A stretch of DNA of 64,000 bases from Nocardia mexicana NBRC 108244 (GTDB taxonomy: Bacteria > Actinomycetota > Actinomycetes > Mycobacteriales > Mycobacteriaceae), in NCBI RefSeq assembly GCF_001613165.1, contig NZ_BDBV01000022.1, positions 1 through 64,000 on the forward strand, in the 5' to 3' direction. Positions within the stretch are counted from its first letter, which is position 1. Every line of letters begins with the position of its first letter. Made by a program: the position numbers and the translations under genes. This document shows, in pieces, positions 41,152 to 49,452 of this stretch. A model generated the notes under the pieces. It saw only the letters and a list, made by a program, of their open reading frames with translations. It did no database searches and was not told the DNA's origin.

Positions 41152-42752
41152 GGCCGCTCACGTCCCTCTCGCAGCGCCAGGACGCTGCCTTCCGCATCCG
41201 CGGAAACGTAGAGCGTTCCGTCCGGACCGGCGGCTATACCCGCGAACGGGCCCATCGGTCCCGACAACGGCGGAGTTCCATGCAGTGGTTTCGGCGAGAC
41301 ACCGGGCGGCGCGCCCACCGGTAGACCCGCCGCCAGTGTGGTGCGCGCTTTCGTCTCGAGATCGACCCGGACCAGTGCCTTGGCGTCGGCGTCCACGATA
41401 TGTAACTGCCTGTCGCGCAGCAGGATTCCGTGTGGATTCGCCAGGCCGTCCACCACCGTGTCGACACCGGCGGCGGTCACCGCGACCACGCGCCCGGCAC
41501 CCGACTCGGACACCAGGACGGTGCCGTCGGGCCCGAATGCGACACCGCGAGGCTGGTTCAACCCGGACGCCAGCACCTCGACCTGCCCCGCCCGGACGGC
41601 CAGGACCCGGCCCGCGCCCAGCTCCGCGGCCACGATCGTCCCGTCCGTGGCCACCGCCACGCCGTAGAGCTGGTCGAACCCGTCGGCCACGACCTCCGGC
41701 TCCGCCGCCGTGCCGGGGCGGTAGCGGGAGATCTGCCCCGTGGAGGTGGCGCACACGAACTCGCCCGTGCCGACGGCCGTCACGCCGCGCACGTAACCGG
41801 GATTCCCGGCGCTGAAAAGTGAGGCGACTGTGTGCAATTCACCGTCGCGCAAAACGTAGAAGAAGGTGCCGTCGGCGACATACAGGCCGCCGTCGTGGCC
41901 GACGGTGAGATCCAGCGGCCACAGCAGGCCACCCTCCAGAACGCCCCGGGTCTCGCCTCCGGTCAGGATCTCGGTGATCGCACCGGAGAAGTGCGAGACG
42001 AACAGGCGGTCGCCGACGAAGGCGCAGTTGTCCAGGCCGGGTTCCAAGCGCGCCAGCACCTTTCGGTCGCCGGTGCGCGGGTCGATGCGCAGCACCTCGC
42101 CGGTTTGCGCCTGAGTCGAGACGAGGCAGCCCTGGGCGTCGAACTTGACCGAGTCGGGAGCACCGAGATCGCCCGCTACACGTTCGGGCGTTCCGCCGTC
42201 GGGGTCGATGCGCCAGATGTCGTTGGTGCCCATGACCGGGTAGTAGAGAAGGCCGTCCGGCCCGACCTCCATGGCGTTCGGCATCGGCAGGTTGTCCTGC
42301 AGTACCCGCGGTGTGCCGCCGTCGAACGGAATCTCCAGGAGACGCCCGCCGATTCGGCATTCGTCGACGAACAACCGGCCGCGGTGCACGGTGATGCCAT
42401 TGGCGCCCGGTAGGTCGTCGCGGAGCACGCGGGTGCGACCGTCGGTGCCGCGCAGGCTGACTCGCGCATCCATGTACTCGGTGGCGACGAGATTGCCCTC
42501 CGGATCGAAGGCCAGATCGTCGGGTGCGACGATCTCGCCGCCCTTCGCGCTGATCGTCTCCAGCTCACCGGTGGCGATATCGAGTGCGCTGATCTGGCTC
42601 CCGGCCACCTGGGCCACGTAGATGCGGCCGTCCGGACCGGTGCGCAGGCCGTTCGCGCCGAACAGCCGGCTCGGCGGGGTGAGCCGCTGCAGGCGCCATC
42701 CCTCGGCGAGGGTGAGCGGTGCGGTGCTGCGAAAGCGCGCCCCTGTGGTCAC
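41148..42752 (-). CDS. SMP-30/gluconolactonase-like beta-propeller protein
   Basis: A 534-residue protein with repeated propeller blades, each with a GPDGxLYV-like strand (TGPDGRIYVAQ, FDPEGNLVATE, VGPDGLLYYPV, GHDGGLYVADG, FGPDGTVLVSE, AGPDGTLYVSADAEG). It is about twice the length of a classical SMP-30 lactonase, so it may form two propellers. Polar Glu/Asn/Asp positions of the metal site (NAMEVGPDG, PDSVKFD) are suggestive. GTG 42752 is chosen because GGGAGG lies 6 bases upstream; ATG 42782 has no ribosome site. No signal peptide. It is the first gene of the operon with a BVMO, so lactone hydrolysis is plausible. Confidence 0.78.
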   Translation of the reverse strand: MTTGARFRSTAPLTLAEGWRLQRLTPPSRLFGANGLRTGPDGRIYVAQVAGSQISALDIATGELETISAKGGEIVAPDDLAFDPEGNLVATEYMDARVSLRGTDGRTRVLRDDLPGANGITVHRGRLFVDECRIGGRLLEIPFDGGTPRVLQDNLPMPNAMEVGPDGLLYYPVMGTNDIWRIDPDGGTPERVAGDLGAPDSVKFDAQGCLVSTQAQTGEVLRIDPRTGDRKVLARLEPGLDNCAFVGDRLFVSHFSGAITEILTGGETRGVLEGGLLWPLDLTVGHDGGLYVADGTFFYVLRDGELHTVASLFSAGNPGYVRGVTAVGTGEFVCATSTGQISRYRPGTAAEPEVVADGFDQLYGVAVATDGTIVAAELGAGRVLAVRAGQVEVLASGLNQPRGVAFGPDGTVLVSESGAGRVVAVTAAGVDTVVDGLANPHGILLRDRQLHIVDADAKALVRVDLETKARTTLAAGLPVGAPPGVSPKPLHGTPPLSGPMGPFAGIAAGPDGTLYVSADAEGSVLALREGRERP

Positions 42753-43210
42753 GTGGGGCCTCCCGGAGGGTGAGAATGGCATTTCCGGTTCACGACTCCG
42801 CCGGTGCCGAGCCTGCGCAGGAGATGTGTCTCCGGTCGAGCGGGGGAGCGGATCGTGTAACGCGGATCACGCTACTTCAATCCTCATAAGGATAGCAATA
42901 CTTGCTTCGTTTACAGGACTGTCTGTGGTGGTAGGCGAGGTGTCCGTGACGACGAGATGGGTTGGAACATTGTTGACCCCAGCGTGTTTCGGGTAGTCCA
43001 CGGCTCGTGGTCGATGCATGTGTGCGTGCCCCCGGGTGATCGTCTCCGGAGCGGAACGTCCACCGGGTCGGTGCGCCTCGGCTCGGGGTCGGTGCGGGCA
43101 GTTCACCGATAGCTCGATGAGAATGCATTAACAGTTTTCGAGAATGCTGTTACTGTACCGCCGTGAGCGGCGATACCGGCCGACTTCGGGCCGGGGTTTC
43201 GGCTGTGGCG
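42753..43210. promoter_or_regulatory. Intergenic region upstream of the SMP-30/BVMO operon
   Basis: A 458-base gap with no convincing gene. It contains the GntR-type operator (42873-42900), a degenerate GAGAAT site just before the SMP-30-like gene (42772-42786), two GAGAATGC half-sites exactly 21 bases apart (43119 and 43140), and a hairpin CCGGCC-N7-GGCCGG (43176-43194) that may end the gntR transcript. Confidence 0.55.
42873..42900. promoter_or_regulatory. GntR operator copy 1 (inverted copy of 44096-44123)
   Basis: The 28 bases are the exact reverse complement of 44096-44123. The core is ATCCT, CATA, AGGAT. It lies 121 bases upstream of the SMP-30-like start, in the promoter of the seven-gene leftward operon. 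Confidence 0.8.
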
Positions 43211-44014
43211 CTAGATGCGCGGCGCCCCGGACTGCATCGCCGACCGCACGCCCGTGGGGGAGGCGGTCACCACTCCGCCCTCGAACCGTTCGAGGACCAG
43301 CGTCTGGGCCGCGGCGAGGTGGGTGCGGTACAGCTGCTCGGCGCGCTCGGCCCGTCCGGCCGCGATCTCCTTCACCAGGCGCCGGTGCGTGCGCACGGCC
43401 TCGGTCGCGTCGCCGGGGGACGGGTATTCGCCTCGCCGCGTGAGGGTTTCCGCCCATGCCTGCTCCTGCGCCGACCACAGCGCGACCAGGGAGCTGACCA
43501 CGTAGCGGACGGTGAGGTTCGGGGTGAACGAGACGATGAGATCGTGGAATTCGCGCGCGGTCTGCGTGAAGGCCACGCCGTCGTCGATCAGTTCCGCCGA
43601 CCGGTCGACATTCTCGGTGAGTGCGGGGATCACGGTCTCGGCGCGGTCGGGCCGGGTGGCGCATTCGGCCGCGCAGAGCGGTTCCAGCATGCGCAGCCCC
43701 GCCGCCAGATCGCCGAGCGTGACGCGCGCGCCCTGCAGCGCGAGCCCCAGGTGATACGCCGCCGACGTCTCGTCGGGGCGATGCACCTCCGCGCCGCCCA
43801 CATTGCCGCGCCGCACGGTGACCAGGCCCTCGGTCTCCAGGATCCGCAGCGCCTCGCGAATCGACGGATAGCTGACGCCGAAATCCTGCACCAGCTGGTC
43901 CTGGGTGGGCAGCCGGTAGTTCTCGTCGCCGGTCAGGATGCGCGAGCGCAGTTCGGCCGCAACGGTTTCGGCGATCCGGCGTTGCGGCACCCGGCCGCGC
44001 CTGGGTGCCGTCAC
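43211..44014 (-). CDS. GntR-family transcriptional regulator (FadR/FCD subfamily)
   Basis: A 267-residue regulator. The winged helix is at about residues 10-78 (LRSRILTGDENYRLPTQDQLVQDFGVSYPSIREALRILETEGLVTVRRGNVGG), followed by an all-helical FCD ligand-binding domain with Asp/His candidates for a metal-linked effector site (EFHDLIVSF, VRTHRRLVKEI). It lies between the SMP-30/BVMO operon and the dehydrogenase operon at 44135, and a 28-bp operator-like element flanks it on both sides in opposite orientation. It is most simply a local repressor released by a pathway acid or acyl-CoA; effector unknown. Confidence 0.92.
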   Translation of the reverse strand: MTAPRRGRVPQRRIAETVAAELRSRILTGDENYRLPTQDQLVQDFGVSYPSIREALRILETEGLVTVRRGNVGGAEVHRPDETSAAYHLGLALQGARVTLGDLAAGLRMLEPLCAAECATRPDRAETVIPALTENVDRSAELIDDGVAFTQTAREFHDLIVSFTPNLTVRYVVSSLVALWSAQEQAWAETLTRRGEYPSPGDATEAVRTHRRLVKEIAAGRAERAEQLYRTHLAAAQTLVLERFEGGVVTASPTGVRSAMQSGAPRI

Positions 44015-44095
44015 CGCATCCGCCCGGGCATGGTCCTCACGCGCTCCGCCTTTCCGTCATGGCGGCAGTTTAGCCATCGGCGATTGACCGTACAA

Positions 44096-44123
44096 ATATT
44101 GCTATCCTTATGAGGATTGAAGT
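44096..44123. promoter_or_regulatory. GntR operator copy 2
   Basis: Core ATCCT, TATG, AGGAT within 28 bases that are perfectly repeated, inverted, at 42873-42900. It ends 11 bases before the dehydrogenase start at 44135, so it likely overlaps the promoter core and allows only a very short leader. It also faces gntR, suggesting autoregulation. Confidence 0.8.
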
Positions 44124-44134
44124 ACTGTGCGGCA

Positions 44135-45304
44135 ATGGACTTCACGATGGGTGAGACCGTCGCGGGGCTCCGGGATGAGCTGCGGCGGCTGATAGCCGAG
44201 GAGGTCCCCGCCGATTATCTCGGTGCTTTCACCGATGATCCGTCGGATCTGGCTGTCGCCCAACGATTCTGCCGCGTACTCGCCGACCGGGGCCTGCTGT
44301 GCGCGGCCTGGCCGGAGGAGTTCGGCGGCCGCGGCGCCCCGGTGTGGGAACAGACCGCCGTGCGCGAGGAGATGTGGGCCCATCACGAGCCGCGTGGCGC
44401 GCAGTACATGGGCGTCAACTGGGTCGGGCCGACGATCATGCGGCACGGCACGCCGGAACAGCAGCACAAACACCTGCCCCCGATCGCGCGGGGCGAGGTG
44501 ATCTGGTGCCAGGGCTTCAGCGAACCGGACTCCGGCTCGGACCTGGCCTCGCTCCGCACCGCGGCCCGCCGCGACGGTGACGGCTGGCGCATCTCGGGGC
44601 AGAAGATCTGGACCTCCTACGCCACCATGGCGCAGTGGTGCTTCCTGCTCGCCCGCACCTCGCCGCGAGAGCGAAAACAACAGGGGCTCACCGTATTTCT
44701 GGTTCCGATGTCCGACCCGGGGATTCAGGTCCGGCCGATTCGGTCCATGCTCGGACCGCATCATCTCAACGAGGTCTTCCTCGACGGCGTGCGCGCGACC
44801 GAGGCCGACGTGCTCGGCCGGGTCGACGAGGGCTGGTCGGTGGTGGGGGAGGTGCTGGCGTTCGAACGCGTCGGCATCGCCCGCTATGCCCGCTGTGAGC
44901 GGCTACTGCGCTCCGCGCCGGAGGTCCTGGAGTCGCACTGGGAGTCGCTGCCCGCCGAGCTGCGGGGTCGTTGGGCGCGGGCGCTCACCCGGGCCCGGCG
45001 CGCCCGGCTGCTCGCCTACCAGGTGGTGTCGCTGCAGAGCGCGGGCCGGGTCGCCCCGGGTGACGCGGCGGCCTACCGCATCGCCGTGACGCGGCTCGAC
45101 CAGGAAAGCGCCGCGGTACTGACGGAATTGGCGGCCTTCGCCACCGGGGACGGTGATCGGGTGCGGCGTTTCCGACGGGCGGTCGACGACCACTGGCGCT
45201 ACGCCAATGCCGCGACCGTCGCGTCGGGGAGTATCGAGATCCAGAAGATTCTGCTGGCCCGGTCGCTGCTGGGGCGACCCCGGCGCACGGGGGAGGCGGC
45301 GTGA
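44135..45304 (+). CDS. Acyl-CoA dehydrogenase (FadE type), pair 2 large subunit
   Basis: A 389-residue acyl-CoA dehydrogenase. Motifs: LCAAWPEEFGGRGAP, QGFSEPDSGSDLASL, WRISGQKIWTSYA, MSDPGIQVRPIR, and C-terminal ASGSIEIQKILLARSLLG, where Ser occupies the classical Glu site. ATG 44135 (MDFTMGET) lies directly after the operator and lacks a clear ribosome site, so the mRNA may be nearly leaderless. Its stop is embedded in GTGATG at the start of the smaller partner, indicating a heteromeric FadE pair. It is the first gene of the five-gene GntR-controlled operon. Confidence 0.9.
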   Translation: MDFTMGETVAGLRDELRRLIAEEVPADYLGAFTDDPSDLAVAQRFCRVLADRGLLCAAWPEEFGGRGAPVWEQTAVREEMWAHHEPRGAQYMGVNWVGPTIMRHGTPEQQHKHLPPIARGEVIWCQGFSEPDSGSDLASLRTAARRDGDGWRISGQKIWTSYATMAQWCFLLARTSPRERKQQGLTVFLVPMSDPGIQVRPIRSMLGPHHLNEVFLDGVRATEADVLGRVDEGWSVVGEVLAFERVGIARYARCERLLRSAPEVLESHWESLPAELRGRWARALTRARRARLLAYQVVSLQSAGRVAPGDAAAYRIAVTRLDQESAAVLTELAAFATGDGDRVRRFRRAVDDHWRYANAATVASGSIEIQKILLARSLLGRPRRTGEAA

Positions 45305-46296
45305 TGGGCCGGTCGCCGACTACCGCGTCGTTCCGGCCCCACGAGCACGCGATGCGGATCGAACTCTCCGACGAGGCACAGGAATTCGGCAAGCATGTAC
45401 TGCGTGCGCTGCGGGCGGCCGGTGGTGACGAACTGGTGCGGGCGGCCGAACTCGAGCCGGAACGCCGTGAGTCGCTGGTGAGGCCGGTACTCGATGTGCT
45501 CGGGGCCTGGGATCTGGAACCACGGCGGGACGGCGAGGAGCTGGAGGCCGCGGCCGCGCTGTGCCGCAGCGCGGGGTACTGGGTCACGCCGTATCCGGTC
45601 GCGGAGCGCCTGGCCCGGCCGGTCGACCTGGATGTCGACGGACTGGTGGTGGTAGCCGGGGACGAACCTGCCGCGGCGGTCGCGGGCCTCGATATACGCT
45701 GGGCGGCAGTGACTTTCGACGGCCTGCGCGGTGAGGTGGCAGTCCGGGCTTCCGGGGTCCCCGCGCGCGACTCAGCGTTTGTCACACGCCTGGACATTCG
45801 CCCGCTGGACGACGACGGCGGCGCGGATCTTGCTCTCGCACTGGTACTTCCGTGCTGGACACTGCTCGGCATGCTGGATCGCGCCGTCGAACTCACCCGC
45901 GATCACATCCTGGTCCGCGAGCAATTCGGCAGGCCCCTGGCGGAATTCCAGTCGGTGCAGTTCCAGCTGACCGACGCCGAGGTCGAGCGCCGGGGCGCCG
46001 ATATGCTTGCCCGGTACGCTCTCTGGAGCATCCAGTCGGACCGTCCCGACGCGCTCCTCGACGCCGTGGCCCTGCGCTCCGCCCTCTTGGACGCCGCCGA
46101 ATCCGTCTTCCGCACGGCCCACCAATTACACGGCGCCCTCGGCTTCTGCGACGAATCGCCGCTGTCGTGGCTGTCCCGCTACAGCCTGCCGCTGCGCCGA
46201 CTCCCGCTCGGCACGGTGGGCACCGACGAAATGCTGACCCGGCTGTCGGGGCGACGCGGTCCGTCGGGGCTGTACTCCGACTCGACGGGAGTGTGA
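45304..46296 (+). CDS. Acyl-CoA dehydrogenase-like, pair 2 small subunit
   Basis: A 330-residue diverged acyl-CoA dehydrogenase. Recognisable parts are VREQFGRPLAEFQSVQFQLTDAEV and HQLHGALGFCDESPLSWLSRY; the mid-domain FAD/substrate motif is missing. Such a protein would complete FAD and substrate sites in an alpha2beta2 enzyme with the product of the previous gene, as in ChsE4-ChsE5-type steroid enzymes. ATG 45304 (TGATG overlap, GGAGG 7 bases upstream) is preferred over GTG 45301. The hydratase follows 6 bases downstream. Confidence 0.85.
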   Translation: MGRSPTTASFRPHEHAMRIELSDEAQEFGKHVLRALRAAGGDELVRAAELEPERRESLVRPVLDVLGAWDLEPRRDGEELEAAAALCRSAGYWVTPYPVAERLARPVDLDVDGLVVVAGDEPAAAVAGLDIRWAAVTFDGLRGEVAVRASGVPARDSAFVTRLDIRPLDDDGGADLALALVLPCWTLLGMLDRAVELTRDHILVREQFGRPLAEFQSVQFQLTDAEVERRGADMLARYALWSIQSDRPDALLDAVALRSALLDAAESVFRTAHQLHGALGFCDESPLSWLSRYSLPLRRLPLGTVGTDEMLTRLSGRRGPSGLYSDSTGV

Positions 46297-46302
46297 GGCT
46301 CG

Positions 46303-47076
46303 ATGTACGACCTTCCCGCGGTTTTGACCGTACAGTCCGCCGGACCCGTCCGCACCGTCGTGATCGATCGGCCCGATGCGCTGAACGCGGTGAACGCCGA
46401 TCTGCACCGGGCGCTGGCCGAGGTCTGGCGGCAGCTGGCCGCGGACCGGGAGGCGCGGGTGGTGATCCTCACGGGGTCCGGCCGGACATTCAGCGCCGGC
46501 GGCGATCTGGAGTGGATCACCACGTTCTTGGACGACCCAGTGGCGCGGGACGAGAGCATTCGCGAAGGTGCCCGGATCATCGAGGAGATGCTGCGTTTCC
46601 CGCTGCCGGTGATCGCGGCGGTGAACGGCGCGGCCGTGGGGCTGGGTGCCAGCATTGCCGTGCTGTGCGATGTGGTGCTGATGTCGGAGCGAGCTTACCT
46701 CGCCGACCCGCACGTAGCGGTCGGCCTGGTGGCGGGCGACGGGGGCGCGGCGTTCTGGCCGTTGCTGACGCCTATTCTGCGCACCCGGGAGTACCTGTAC
46801 ACCGGCGACCGGATCGATGCCACCACCGCCGTCGAGGTCGGCCTGGCGAGCAGGACCGTCGCACCGGACCAATTGCTCTGCGAGGCAAGCAAACTCGCGG
46901 AGCGGCTGGCCGCCCAGCCGCCGGAGGCGCTGCGCGGCACCAAGAGAGTGGTCAACATGTATCTGTCGCAGGCCCTGGGCGGGCCGATGCAGGCCGGGTT
47001 CGCCGCCGAGGTGGCCACCATGCAGACCCCCGAACACCGGGAACGGCTGCTGGCACTGCGAGATCGAGCGCGATGA
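46303..47076 (+). CDS. Enoyl-CoA hydratase/isomerase
   Basis: A 257-residue crotonase-fold protein. VVIDRPDALNAVN, the oxyanion motif TFSAGGDLEW, and AVNGAAVGLGASIAVLCDVVLMSERA are typical, and the second oxyanion Gly is in place. The region of the second catalytic acid reads VGLVAGDGGAAFWP, with Asp where hydratases often have Glu; closely related hydratases share GDGG. It is between two dehydrogenase pairs and overlaps the next gene by ATGA. It would act on the enoyl-CoA formed by either pair. Confidence 0.92.
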   Translation: MYDLPAVLTVQSAGPVRTVVIDRPDALNAVNADLHRALAEVWRQLAADREARVVILTGSGRTFSAGGDLEWITTFLDDPVARDESIREGARIIEEMLRFPLPVIAAVNGAAVGLGASIAVLCDVVLMSERAYLADPHVAVGLVAGDGGAAFWPLLTPILRTREYLYTGDRIDATTAVEVGLASRTVAPDQLLCEASKLAERLAAQPPEALRGTKRVVNMYLSQALGGPMQAGFAAEVATMQTPEHRERLLALRDRAR

Positions 47077-48263
47077 CCGCGCCGGACCTCACCGAGTTCC
47101 GCACCGAGGTCCGGAACTGGTGCCGCACACACATTCCGGCCGATTGGCGCAGCGCGCAGACCGGTGCGACCGACGCGGAGTTCCTTCGCTTCCAACAGGA
47201 CTGGTTCCAGCGGCTGCGCGCCGCGGGATACGCGGTCCCGCACTGGCCGCGCGAGTACGGCGGCGGCATGTCGGTGCCGGAACAGATCGTGCTCTATCAG
47301 GAACTGGCCGCCCACGACGCACCCCGGCTGGTACTGGCGTTCGTCGCCATCCACCACGCGGCCGCGACGCTGCTGTCGGCGGGGACGGCGGAACAGCGCC
47401 TGCGGCATCTGCCGGCCATCCTGAACGGCGAGATCTGGGTGCAGGGCTTCTCCGAACCGGAGGCCGGTTCGGACCTCGCCGCGCTGCGCACCACCGCCCG
47501 CCGCGACGGCGACGGCTACCTGGTCACCGGCCAGAAGGTGTGGGCCAGCGGCGCCCAGTACGCGGACTGGTGCCTGCTGCTGGCCCGCACCGATCCCGAA
47601 GCACCGAAACGACAAGGGATTTCGTTCTTCCTCATGGATATGCGGAGTCCCGGTGTAGACGTCCGCCCGATCCGCCAGGCGACCGGCGAATCGCACTTCT
47701 GCGAGATCTTCCTCGACAATGTGCGGATTCCGGCGGATCAGCTGATCGGTGCCGAGAACGCGGGCTGGCGGGTGGCTCAGCACACGCTCGGCGCCGAGCG
47801 CGGCCTGACCATGCTGGAGCTTGCCGAACGGCTCGGCAACGCCGGATTCCGATGGCTGGTCGAGGCCTGCGCGCACCCGGATCCGCAGGGCCTGCGTCCG
47901 ATCGACGACCCGGTGGTTGCCGATCGGCTGGCCGCCCTGGAGATCGAGATCACCGGACTGCGCGGGCTGTGCCGGGACCTGGTGGAACGGCACGAGACGG
48001 GCGCCGTGGGTCCGGCCGACGCGTCGATCGTCAAGTTGTACTACAGCGAATTACTGCAACGTATAACTGATTTCGGTGCCGAGATCGGAGGGATGGCCGC
48101 CCATACGGTACTCCGCAAGCCGATGTCCGGCGGCTGGGAATCCGGTGCGTGGGTCCTGGATTTCGTGGGCTCCTGGGAGTGGACCATCCCGGGCGGCGCC
48201 AGCGAGATCCAGCGCACCATCATCGGAGAACGCGGGCTCGGCCTGCCCCGGGAGCCTGCATGA
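47073..48263 (+). CDS. Acyl-CoA dehydrogenase (FadE type), pair 3 large subunit
   Basis: A 396-residue acyl-CoA dehydrogenase. Motifs: GYAVPHWPREYGGGMS, QGFSEPEAGSDLAALRT, GYLVTGQKVWASGAQYA, MRSPGVDVRPIRQ and the C-terminal IPGGASEIQRTIIGERGLGLPR; Gly occupies the classical Glu position. ATGA couplings with the hydratase before and the small subunit after place it in the middle of the operon. It forms the large half of the second FadE pair of this operon. Two pairs in one operon imply two distinct desaturation steps or chain lengths. Confidence 0.92.
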   Translation: MTAPDLTEFRTEVRNWCRTHIPADWRSAQTGATDAEFLRFQQDWFQRLRAAGYAVPHWPREYGGGMSVPEQIVLYQELAAHDAPRLVLAFVAIHHAAATLLSAGTAEQRLRHLPAILNGEIWVQGFSEPEAGSDLAALRTTARRDGDGYLVTGQKVWASGAQYADWCLLLARTDPEAPKRQGISFFLMDMRSPGVDVRPIRQATGESHFCEIFLDNVRIPADQLIGAENAGWRVAQHTLGAERGLTMLELAERLGNAGFRWLVEACAHPDPQGLRPIDDPVVADRLAALEIEITGLRGLCRDLVERHETGAVGPADASIVKLYYSELLQRITDFGAEIGGMAAHTVLRKPMSGGWESGAWVLDFVGSWEWTIPGGASEIQRTIIGERGLGLPREPA

Positions 48264-49444
48264 CGCACGGCGAATTCGACGACCTCCACGACGAATTGCG
48301 CGCGGTGGCGCGCGGCATGCTCGGCAAGGCCGGGGCCGGCTCGACGGTGGACTGGCCGCAGATCGCACGATCGGGTTGGCTGGGACTGGAGGCGCCCACC
48401 GAATTCGGCGGTGCGGGTGCGACTTTCGCGGAGGTCGCGGCGCTGCTGGAGGAGATGGGACGCGCGGTGGCGTGCGGCCCCTTCTCGTCGGTGGCGGTAC
48501 TCGGTCTCGGTGCGCTCGGGCTCATCGCGCCGAACCTGGGGCGGGACAGGCTGTTTCGCGAGGCGATCGCCGGGGAATCGGTGCCGATTGCCGTGATGTC
48601 GGGGGACTGCCGGGACAGCTTCGCTATAGGCGAGAGGTGCGGTCCGTCGCCTTCCGGTGTGATCATCGGTGCAGCCGGGGTGGGCGTCGATGCGACCGTG
48701 GCGAAGTCGGCGCGAGCCGGTTCAGCGGTCCCGGCGTTCCGGCTGGTCGCGGGTCCTGATGCGCTATATCTGTACGGCAGTGCGGAATTCGTGCCCGACG
48801 CGCCCTACGCCGACCTCATGCTCGTACCCGCCCGCGCCCCGGACGGTGCGATCGTCACGGCGGTCGTCACACCCGGCGCACCCGGCATGGAGATTACGGC
48901 ACAACCCGTGGTCGACACGACCCGCACCCTCGCCACGGTCACCGCCGACCATGTCGCGATCCCACCGGAATCGGTGTGGCGGTTCTCCGGTGACCCCACT
49001 ACGGCCCTGTGCCGCCTGCACGACCGCGCCGCCCTCGCCACCGCCTGCGACAGCCTCGGCCTGAGCGAGGCCATGCTGCAGACCACCGTCGAATACGTCG
49101 GCGTCCGAGAACAATTCGGCCGCCCCATCGGCTCCTTCCAAGCCGTCAAACACGCCTGCGCCGACATGCTGGTGCAAGTAACCGTCGCGCGCCAACTGAT
49201 CATGGCGGCAGTCCGCGCCCAGGTCGAACAACGGCCGGACGCGAGCACCGCGGCCTCGATGGCCAAGGCGTACACGACCGCGGCCGCCGTCGAGGTAGCA
49301 GGCACAGCCATGCAGCTGCACGGCGGCATCGGCTACACCTGGGAGAGCGGCATCCACGCCTACCTGAAACGAGCGACGCTCAATCGGTCGCTCTTCGGCA
49401 CCCCGGCCCAGCACCGTCGCCGCATCGGCCGGCGCTACGCCTGA
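48260..49444 (+). CDS. Acyl-CoA dehydrogenase-like, pair 3 small subunit
   Basis: A 394-residue diverged acyl-CoA dehydrogenase with an intact N-terminal domain (GWLGLEAPTEFGGAGATFAEVAALLEEMGRAVACGPF) and the C-terminal FAD-contact motifs VREQFGRPIGSFQAVKHACADM and QLHGGIGYTWESGIHAYLKRA. The middle domain lacks the usual TEPxxGSD motif. This matches the non-catalytic partner of actinobacterial FadE heteromers. It is coupled to the preceding gene by ATGA and is the last gene of the operon, ending 8 bases before a convergent gene. Confidence 0.88.
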   Translation: MTHGEFDDLHDELRAVARGMLGKAGAGSTVDWPQIARSGWLGLEAPTEFGGAGATFAEVAALLEEMGRAVACGPFSSVAVLGLGALGLIAPNLGRDRLFREAIAGESVPIAVMSGDCRDSFAIGERCGPSPSGVIIGAAGVGVDATVAKSARAGSAVPAFRLVAGPDALYLYGSAEFVPDAPYADLMLVPARAPDGAIVTAVVTPGAPGMEITAQPVVDTTRTLATVTADHVAIPPESVWRFSGDPTTALCRLHDRAALATACDSLGLSEAMLQTTVEYVGVREQFGRPIGSFQAVKHACADMLVQVTVARQLIMAAVRAQVEQRPDASTAASMAKAYTTAAAVEVAGTAMQLHGGIGYTWESGIHAYLKRATLNRSLFGTPAQHRRRIGRRYA

Positions 49445-49452
49445 GGCGCCGC

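Noticed and set aside
43163..44113. Rightward frame starting GTG after the 43140 half-site
   Set aside because: It runs antisense to the well supported GntR gene for nearly its whole length and encodes a His/Arg/Gly-rich sequence.
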